Shown here in pieces: positions 58,643-64,000 of a DNA stretch of 64,000 nt (within the stretch, counting starts at the first letter, position 1; the number at the start of each line of letters is the position of its first letter). The stretch lies in the NCBI GenBank assembly GCA_018857735.1, contig JABMCL010002457.1, forward strand, positions 237,501 to 301,500. The letters are read 5' to 3'. This stretch comes from Alviniconcha marisindica. Lineage: Eukaryota; Mollusca; Gastropoda; Provannidae. The notes under the pieces are model-generated. The model searched no databases and was not told where the DNA came from. It worked only from the letters and a program-made list of their open reading frames with translations. The translations under genes were made by a program, and so were the position numbers.

Positions 58643-59352
58643 AACACACACACACAACACACACATGCGTGTGTGCACACACCAGACATACACACACTGC
58701 AAATACATGCCTTACTGGTGATGGATTGGTAAAATGACAGATCAGTATGCAGAGGAGAAGAGACGTGTTTTCAGTTTTGACTTAAAAGAAGAGAGTGAAG
58801 ACGAATGCCTGACAGAGAGAGGAAGGGAGTTCCAGAGCACAGGTCCAGTGTATTGTAAGGATCTCTCCCCCATGGTCCTTCTGCCCATCCTAGGGACACA
58901 GAAAATGCGAGTATCCGCGGCTGAGCGAAGAGAGTGAGAAGGAGAGTAGAGATGAAGTAACTCAGAGACGTATGGCGGAGCTGTACCAGTAACCAGAAAC
59001 AATGTGGAAGCATTTAACATTTTGAGAGCTATTTTGTATTGAATCCGTCATTTGTCGTTAACTGTGTTCAGCCGTTGCAAAAATGGCCAAAAAATGGTCC
59101 CTGAAATGTCTGAATCCAGATCCAGAACTGCTGGCAACCCGATTACTGTGTAGTGATTATACTATTTTATAGAGTAATAGACTAATACTAATCGAAACTA
59201 GTGAAAATGACAAGAGCTCGAGAAGGGGTAATGGCTCAGAGATCAAAATCAGCATAAAGAAATATCTCACGTTTCGGACAAAACTCATCTTTGAGATCCA
59301 CCCCAAACATTTCGAACTCCTCGTACAACACATCGTCTGCAATTGAAGACAT
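39621..59352 (-). CDS. POLA2: DNA polymerase alpha subunit B (eighteen coding exons)
   Basis: Regulatory B subunit of DNA polymerase alpha-primase, which primes nuclear DNA replication. Minus-strand exons: 59,352-59,271; 58,333-58,209; 57,066-56,990; 56,095-56,029; 54,968-54,859; 54,266-54,055; 52,897-52,809; 51,896-51,741; 51,170-51,108; 49,071-49,029; 48,137-48,016; 47,027-46,989; 46,667-46,594; 45,644-45,548; 44,433-44,327; 42,684-42,622; 42,195-42,069; 39,770-39,621. Phases agree at every GT-AG junction: 1,803 nt, 600 codons plus stop (human about 598). N-terminal helical domain: MSSIADDVLYEEFEMFGVDL. OB-fold part: CDSHGKLNSQSVVLEG and IPVDLSELKQYALFPGQ (residues about 255-310). Inactive phosphoesterase part: RHDRPDVCILIGPFVD, VVVVPSSRDAHHHPVYPQGP, FGITSTDILFHLSAEE. 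End: CVNPGRLAKGQVGGTYARLL. The ATG is the only one in the first coding exon that fits the family start. Confidence 0.97.
40960..41895. repeat. ~47-bp minisatellite, about 20 copies, POLA2 intron 17
   Basis: Unit CAGTGCTGATTCATTGTTGG with TTATGTACTCTAGCGCACCT and TTGAGCA. Units vary by small substitutions and indels, with two sub-types (CCTTTGAGC and CCATCATACGC). Confidence 0.97.
41965..42028 (+). repeat. Short dispersed repeat, copy 3
   Basis: GTAAGTACGTAACTTGGTGT, TTTGTGCCCAGTCAACCATT, GCGGTTATATGAGGGCGA; about 40 bp from the POLA2 exon 17 donor. Confidence 0.85.
42862..42932 (+). mobile_element. SINE tail fragment
   Basis: GTGAGTCTGCTCGAGAGCAG and GATTAGCGCTATATAAAAGC match the 3' tail of the tRNA-derived SINE. 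Confidence 0.6.
43585..44270 (-). other. Unrecognised possible coding debris in POLA2 intron 15
   Basis: A 130-codon minus-strand frame (43,977-43,585) reads TLYEFIGGNLVHLTLEGCSS, CENVSTQPYQCDRFAHALQW, NLAKAARETYSLIFNC. Upstream, GDSLLKLLPFLEQLFGSEDI (about 44,230-44,170) also looks protein-like. There are stops between them, and no family was recognised. It may be a decayed transposon protein or processed pseudogene. Confidence 0.3.
44513..44575. repeat. GT-rich microsatellite
   Basis: GT array with CATGCGCGCG variants. Confidence 0.85.
44858..44916. repeat. (GT)n microsatellite
   Basis: About 28 GT units with one missing base. Confidence 0.95.
45238..45535. repeat. ~75-bp tandem repeat beside the POLA2 exon 14 donor
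   Basis: Four copies of TTTCCTGATGGCATGAACTA, AAACAACAGTAACATAAAAA and GGAAATGTCAGGTGTGGTATG. The last copy ends about 15 bp from the donor at 45,548. Confidence 0.95.
46300..46349. repeat. G tract, ~45 bp
   Basis: Nearly pure G run (46,304-46,348) inside POLA2 intron 13; G-quadruplex potential on the plus strand. Confidence 0.9.
48268..48331 (+). repeat. Short dispersed repeat, copy 4
   Basis: AGTAAGTAAGTAACTTGGTG, TTTTACGCCCAGTCAACAAG, then TATATATCAGGGCGACAC. Confidence 0.85.
49072..49570. repeat. ~124-bp tandem repeat starting at the POLA2 exon 10 acceptor
   Basis: Four copies of GAAAATGCAAAGCAATACAG, CAGACACC, AAATAGGCTGTTTTCCCATG, ACTAAAGCAACAACATATGA and GATCATTTTAGAGACGCTGA. The array begins at the acceptor (49,071/49,072). 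Confidence 0.95.
49560..49760. repeat. ~45-bp degenerate tandem repeat
   Basis: Four to five short units derived from the end of the 124-bp repeat: ACAACATATG, TGGTGTAGATCATTTTAG. Confidence 0.85.
49795..50470. repeat. ~39-bp minisatellite, about 17 copies, POLA2 intron 9
   Basis: Unit GACATAAATGACATTATTTG with GGTTCTCTGGGGGGACACT. Long open frames on both strands here are repeat artefacts. Confidence 0.97.
51437..51523. repeat. (CA)n microsatellite
   Basis: CA array with a few CATA and CAAA interruptions. Confidence 0.95.
52096..52152 (+). repeat. Short dispersed repeat, copy 5
   Basis: ACAAGTAAGTTGGTGTTTTA, CGCCCAGTCAACCAGTGCGG, TTATATCAAGGCGAT. Confidence 0.85.
52565..52832 (-). repeat. 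64-bp tandem array carrying the POLA2 exon 7 end and donor
   Basis: Four donor-bearing copies at exact 64-bp steps. In reverse each reads CATTGAATGTCCAACACAG|GTCAGGCACACAGCC, i.e. the last exon codons (IECPTQ) plus the donor, then CAGCTCTCCCCATCCTACTT. Copies are nearly identical, so the duplication is recent. Only the first donor (52,809) is joined to the rest of exon 7. Confidence 0.95.
53335..53528. repeat. Direct plus inverted repeat: long hairpin, POLA2 intron 6
   Basis: Two direct copies (about 53,337-53,398 and 53,403-53,461) of CTCACCTGGCATGCGTGTAA with ATACAAGGCACATAAACTCC and ACCAGAGGTACATCCT, followed by an inverted copy (53,466-53,527) ending GCATGCCAGGTGAG. The loop is only a few bases, so a stem near 60 bp can form. 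Confidence 0.9.
53925..53976. repeat. (TA)n microsatellite
   Basis: About 25 TA units. Confidence 0.95.
54716..54775 (+). repeat. Short dispersed repeat, copy 6
   Basis: CATAAGTACGTAACTTGGTG, TTTTGCACCCAGACAACCAT, TGCAGTTATATCAGGGCGAT. Confidence 0.85.
55440..55922 (+). mobile_element. LINE 3' end, second family, in POLA2 intron 4
   Basis: Encodes, with frame changes, RSASDTLSLQIPCTRLSTVG, WNDLPLPLRQKPSLDSFKSN and LKRFLFPEL: the C-terminus of an L2/CR1-type reverse transcriptase. The 3' UTR contains (GT)n at 55,818-55,863 and ends in (ATT)n. Antisense to POLA2. Confidence 0.75.
56345..56625 (-). repeat. Interspersed element, relative of 33,955-34,300
   Basis: In reverse, shares CAACACTGTCCTTCACCC, a GT-rich tract, CATAGTTATGCTTGAACCC, TGTTAGCTTTTGTTAAATT and GTAGGCGCTTTACAAATTTC with the copy near 34,060-34,300. 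It ends in (ATT)n. Confidence 0.65.
57100..57711. other. POLA2 intron 2, nothing recognised
   Basis: AT-rich sequence without other features. Confidence 0.5.
57712..57918 (-). mobile_element. LINE 3' UTR fragment in POLA2 intron 2
   Basis: Reverse complement of the CR1/L2-like LINE 3' end: (ATT)n, TTATCATGCGCTCATCAACG, CACATGATACATATTAACCT, short CA tract, GACTGTAGCAGAAACTGGGT. Sense to POLA2. Confidence 0.85.
58480..59045 (-). mobile_element. LINE 3' end, third variant, in POLA2 intron 1
   Basis: The minus-strand frame 59,020-58,742 encodes APPYVSELLHLYSPSHSLRS, GPVLWNSLPLSVRHSSSLS and FKSKLKTRLFSSAY, the C-terminus of a CR1/L2-type reverse transcriptase. A (GT)n tract (58,597-58,680) lies in its 3' UTR. 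It sits between POLA2 exons 1 and 2 in the sense direction. Confidence 0.8.
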
Positions 59353-59644
59353 TCTGGGATCACTTTTGGAGTTGTTGCTGTGAAGTCGTATTCCCCGCGA
59401 AAATTCGTTCCCGCTTCCGGTTTGGTCAGTACCGCAGGAAAAAAGAAGAAGAAAGTTTGCTTGTTGTCAATAAAATGACTAACAATCTTTTTAGCCATAC
59501 ATCTTTAAAACATCGTCTCTTGACAATTTTTCTGGCCGTACATCTTTTAAAACATCGTTTCTTGATCCGTCTTCATTCAGGTGCTTCATGATTTGTTTCT
59601 TTCTATTCAGAACTGCTCCGCAGCATAGCGTCCCCAGTTTCAAG
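59353..59644. promoter_or_regulatory. Divergent promoter region, POLA2 and cadherin-like gene
   Basis: About 290 bp separates the two start codons. It contains TTCCCCGCGAAAA (59,391-59,403), whose reverse TTTTCGCGG resembles an E2F site, and CCGCTTCCGG (59,411-59,420), an ETS-like GGAAG core. Replication genes of this kind are E2F-regulated in animals; function here is inferred. A TTTCTTTCTATTCAG|AAC acceptor-like site at 59,609 hints that the plus-strand gene has a 5' UTR intron. Confidence 0.5.
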
Positions 59645-62523
59645 ATGGATGACTGCAACTTGGAAAAACTTGCAATCAAACCGGGAAAATTGTCTCCCGC
59701 CTTTAACCGAAATGTCACAGAATACAATGCTACAGTTGCAAGCAATGTTGATAAACTCAATGTTGACCCGCTGACCAGCGACACAGGAGCATCTTATTCA
59801 ATATCGGTAAGAATATTTTTGCAGTTTAAAGAACGGAGTAGATTGAATTTGCAGCCTTCGCTGTTCTCAGCAAAGTCTGCTATGAAGACTAAAGGTAGCT
59901 ATGCAACTGCATCAGGTTGAAGATTACTTTTGAACAAGGGACGTGAACGCAAAAATCTCAAAGGACTGCTACCAATGCAAGCTCTTGTGTACTGCGTTTG
60001 CGTTTGTACTGCGTTTGCGTTTGTTAGACGCTGTATAACTTTAAAACCGTAATGGTTTTCCTTTAGCAGTTCTGAATACACACACATCATTTTACTTATT
60101 CTTCTAGCATGTGGTATCTGTTTTACATACCACTGGCTTCTGTGCCTGTTATTGAAGGGAATCTTTGGTGTGCACAACAATCTTGGTGCATGCTCTTCCT
60201 GAAAGAAGCAGACAAGTCTTCAAAGTTTGCTTATCTTGCATTAACTTGGGGTTGAATTCATGCCACTGGACACAGCTTGTTTTCTGTTGCATCAATTTAC
60301 CTGTATTGTAAAGTTGGTTGTGGCATGATTTAAAAAATAAAAAAATAAAATTGGTGTTGTGGGTTCAAAGTCTGTAGAGCAGTGGCACAGCATAACTCAG
60401 ATGCTGAAGAGCACACAGCTTGTTTTGATCACATGACTTTCCAAAAACATGAACTGGCTTTTGCTAGCTCAGGGTGTCAGTAGTTGTTTGTTTTGGCAGC
60501 GGAACAAGTTGAACATGGTAGCTGACATGATTTTCATAACATTGCCTTTCGCTTCCTCATGTAGTGGCTATGAGAGGGTCGGTTTTGTGTGTGGAATGAT
60601 GGGTAAATATGTTTTAGGTACAACTAGTTTTTGAAACAAAAGTGTTGATAATTATTCAGTTATTACAGATTAGTAGAAAGTTGTTATTTACTATGTTGAC
60701 AGCTGTGTGTCCATCTTTGAATGCTTATATAATTAAGTTTGTAATTATGCTGTTTATTACATTAGAACATGTACTGAGTGTTCACTGGGGAAGCCCCAAG
60801 GAATGATCTTTAGCAAAAGTTCTTTCTCATTCAAATACATGTTATGAACTGATAATTCTTGGGACTAACATCAGTTGTTAAGTTTAAGAGGATCCTAATG
60901 GTTCACATTATAACTTTCCATTATTTACTACAGTCATTGTGTTAGGTACAGTTAGAAGAATAACATGTATAACATATATATCACACAAACTTGTGAAAAG
61001 TATTTTTCAACTATTGCAGGGAAGTGGTGGCTCAAAAACAGTACCTCTTAAGGAAGGAGAAGTGACGGACATTCAGATTGAAGTAACAGCTGAGGATGGA
61101 ACAGTAAAAAAGTACTTCATTCATGTGAAGCGACTTTCAGCCAAAGATGCCACCCTCAGTGACTTGAAAATAGACAAAGGGGCTGTACAGCCAGGCTTCA
61201 GCCCAGAAGTGACAGAATACACATGTAAGTCACTAACCTGCATGTATGACTGTCACACTCTTTCTGTCATTATTAATTAAATACAAAGACTCTGTTACTG
61301 TGTCAGACTGGTAAATACCATTTTTTTACAATATAGATTTTGTCCAAAACCTTATAAAAATGCTGTTGGTGTAAGACTTACGTTGATTATTTTTCAGCAA
61401 AATCTTCCCCTTCCTCCCTTGCTTTTTCAAGGTCTGAAGTCTTGAAGCAATAGTTGCTGCTTAGAATGTGGTCTCCCTGAGATGTGAACTGTGAACCATT
61501 CTGGAGATAATACCCCATCTTAGATGATGAGCAGTGGTTGTTTCTTCTTCTTCTTCTTCTTTCTTTTTGTCTTTTTTCTTTTATTATTTTTTATTAACCA
61601 TTTGAGGTTCATAACATATCCAGGACTAAAGACACTATCCAGGCTGTTGTCACATGGGAGACAGAACTCTACAGTTTGCATTTTCATGCCAGTTTATTTT
61701 TTGGTAAATTGAAGCTTGTTCCCCAGTCTAGAATGATTAACACAGTGGACATACTTTCCCTCATCAGCCATCAGACTGGAACAGACTCTTACTGCAGGCA
61801 TTAGCTGTTGACACCCCAACAGCCTTAAAATAGCAACCATGAACTTGGTTCTGGTCCATTCACTATTGGTTCCAATCCATTTCATATTAATAATTAAATC
61901 AATTCTGTCCAGCCCTCGTCATGGCATATGCCCATCATTGTATATTCCTCTCTCTATCCACAGAGATCTGCATAGTACCAGTATGTGGAGAAGATGAGGA
62001 AAATCTGTGAGCATTATTCTCAGCAAAAGACACTGATCAGTGGTTTGCATTTGTATTATATATATCTACACTGACTATGGCTTGAAAATCACCAACAATG
62101 ACTGTGTGAAAATAATATGCATGTTCAAGTATCTGTGTTCTCAAGGGCACCTTTGTCTCACTGGGTCATCTCTCTCTCACTTTGTATGTGTGCATGTGTG
62201 TGTACATATATATATATATATACATGTTTGTGTTTATATGCATGTGTGCATGCAGGTATGCATATATATACTGTGTTTTGTTCAATATTATTCTGCCACA
62301 TAAGGTAGCCCTTTTGATTATAATGTATTTTTGTTTGAAACTATTTTGTACTTTAGGCATGCTTCCCTGTCAAGTTACGTCAGTGAAGGTCTCACCTGTT
62401 GTTCCTGACCCAAAGAGTGAAGTTTTGCTTGATGGCAAGAAACCAGGTGATGCTACCCCATTGTGTGTGGGAGAGACAAGAGTTGAGATACAAGTTACCT
62501 CTCCTGATGGATCCAACAAACAG
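59645..62523 (+). CDS. Cadherin-like beta-sandwich repeat protein, 5' part (three exons seen)
   Basis: Exons 59,645-59,806, 61,020-61,224 and 62,357-62,523 join in phase by GT-AG introns: 178 codons. The protein starts MDDCNLEKLAIKPGKLSPAF. It carries one complete cadherin-like beta-sandwich domain (family Cadherin-like_b1: FNRNVTEYNATVASNVDKLN, SKTVPLKEGEVTDIQIEVTA, EDGTVKKYFIHVKRL) and most of a second (DATLSDLKIDKGAVQPGFSP, EVTEYTCMLPCQVTSVKVSP, VGETRVEIQVTSPDGSNKQ). No signal peptide is seen at this start, so these domains are probably intracellular. The third donor CAG|GTTCCC is weak, and the next exon was not found before 64,000; the gene is incomplete here. Full architecture and function are unknown. 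The ATG was chosen as the first in frame after an acceptor-like site. Confidence 0.75.
59807..61019 (+). other. Intron 1 of the cadherin-like gene
   Basis: No other feature recognised. A 61-codon frame at 60,449 has no support. Confidence 0.6.
62185..62275. repeat. TG/TA-rich microsatellite
   Basis: Alternating TG, TA and CATG units in intron 2 of the cadherin-like gene. Confidence 0.8.
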
Positions 62524-63729
62524 GTTCCCTTTTTCTCTGTTCTGTAGTACTAGTTGTTTTTCCATTACTGTCATTTTGCATTTTGGTTCATATAAAGCAA
62601 ATTATGTGCCTTAATGTTAGTCCAGCTGTGAGGCAAAAAATACCAATACTTTTAATGTTAATTGAGGACTGTGTAAGTGAAATCCTTCAACACTGCATGA
62701 TACTAACTGCCAGAGTGTTTTTACTTTCTATATTCCAGCATGGATGACCTTGACCACAGCATGTTATAATGTCAAGCTCACAGAGGCATATAATTATAAT
62801 AAAGCTAAAAGTGCAAATTGGATATTCTTAGTAAATATTTGATCCAGTAAAGTTCAGTCTGTTAAATATCTGCATGAACACAGTCAAGTAGGAAATGCTT
62901 TTTGTGACTGGCATGCATTTAATTCTAAGGAAGATAATAAATGCAATTTAAGACTTGGAAAATATAATTGTTTGGGCTTTTTTCTCAGAGACTGAATGAG
63001 GTCTGTCAGATTCTGAACGATGATGCAACCTTTATTGAGCTTCAGGTTTTGATACTTGGTTCAGTGACCTTCGATGGGTCTATGACCCAGTATATACTGG
63101 TCACCTAAGAGTTGCCCACTAGACAGCTGTGCGCTGGACAGTTGTCCACTGTATGTTTGTGCACCTTCTTAATTAGCACGAATGTGGACATTTGCCCACA
63201 GTGAGGTTTGAGTGGAAAGCTTCAGAGGGATAGGGTTGAGCACTTACGGGATTTTTTTAAGCGCATAGATACCATCTTGAACTGAACAAACTGGGGTTTG
63301 AGCGTATAACTGACATAATTTGCCAGCTGTCATATGACATATAGATCCATCTCTGCTTTCAACGAACTATGAGAAAGACAGAGGCCAAGACAATGGAGAA
63401 AGAGAAATAGTAACTTTCTTTGCAGTCCTGATGCTGTTTGTTAAACATTATAAATATTTGAAGATAAAAACATTTATACAGGTGCAGATGGTTCATAAAA
63501 TCAGAAAGTGACAAAACAAAAAAATAGAACAATTACATGAACTGCACGTGAGATGATGAAACACACTAACACCTGTCTCTCTCTCTCTCTCTGGAGGATA
63601 AACGGATGCTTGGATGGATGGTTAAATGCTTACTTTCAGGCTAGACTGTAGACACACAGGTATACACTCACTCTGACATGTGCATGAAGAGAAAAGAGAT
63701 TTATACTCAAGCCTCATTTTGGGGAGAAA
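62524..63729. other. Probable intron 3 of the cadherin-like gene
   Basis: No continuation of the second domain was seen. TTTTCTCAG at 62,980-62,988 looks like an acceptor, but the frame after it has no match to the domain family. Words around GTGGACATTTGCCCACAG at 63,183-63,200 form a short inverted pattern. Confidence 0.4.
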
Positions 63730-64000
63730 GTCTGTGCATGCTAAAGTGGACAAATTAGTCTGTGTGCATGCTAAGGTGGAAATATAGTCTGTGTACCTGC
63801 AGAGGTGGACAGTTTAGTCAGTGTGCATGCTGAGGTGAACAATTTAGTCTGTGTGCATACTGAAGTGGACATTTAGTCTGTGTGCATGCTGAGGTGGACA
63901 TTTAGTCTGTGTGCATGCTGAGGTGGACAGTTTAGTCTGTGTGCATGCTAAGGTGGACATTTAGTCTGTGTGCCTACTGAGGTGAGCAATTCAGTCTGTG
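63730..64000. repeat. ~29-bp minisatellite running off the window
   Basis: About nine copies of TTTAGTCTGTGTGCATGCTG with AGGTGGACA; continues at the window edge. Confidence 0.95.

Noticed and set aside
60449..60634. Small secreted-like ORF in intron of the cadherin-like gene
   Set aside because: No splice or homology support; length is expected by chance.

Overview
The window is animal nuclear DNA. It has spliced genes with GT-AG introns, no operons, very long (GT)n/(CT)n microsatellites, many minisatellites, non-LTR retrotransposons, tRNA-derived SINEs and MITEs. Gene structure and repeat style suggest a lophotrochozoan, most likely a mollusc; this is an inference and the species cannot be named from sequence alone.

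Three genes are well supported. RAD51 lies on the minus strand: nine coding exons between 23,844 and 32,358, assembling in phase to 338 codons plus stop. POLA2, the B subunit of DNA polymerase alpha-primase, is also on the minus strand: eighteen coding exons between 39,621 and 59,352, in phase to 600 codons plus stop. A plus-strand gene starts at 59,645, divergent from POLA2 across about 290 bp, and encodes cadherin-like beta-sandwich repeats; it runs off the recognisable part of the window. A fourth, weaker minus-strand gene is seen as two phase-compatible cysteine-rich exons (8,366-8,591 and 4,304-4,639), possibly a TNF-receptor-like ectodomain.

Layout: 1-22 kb is mostly transposon debris. 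It holds two copies of one CR1/L2-like LINE (about 4,672-6,782, and about 11,310-15,302 inserted inside a Tc1/mariner transposase), other LINE remnants with zinc-knuckle or RNase H ends, a foldback element, a MITE pair, tRNA-SINEs and huge GT arrays. 23.5-33.7 kb is RAD51. 33.7-39.6 kb is intergenic, with tandem duplications and TTAA-flanked MITEs. 39.6-59.4 kb is POLA2, with introns rich in minisatellites and 3' LINE fragments. 59.4-64 kb is the cadherin-like gene, ending in a 29-bp minisatellite.

The most unusual signal is that tandem arrays repeatedly sit on exon/intron junctions. In RAD51 exons 1, 6 and 8 and POLA2 exon 7 the repeated unit carries a copy of the splice site plus roughly 20-40 nt of the exon edge; at four more exons an array starts within a few bases of the splice site. 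The two DNA replication/repair genes share a strand and both show E2F-like TTTCGCG motifs near their presumed 5' ends. No new multi-gene system was identified. All calls come from reading the sequence; no search was run.
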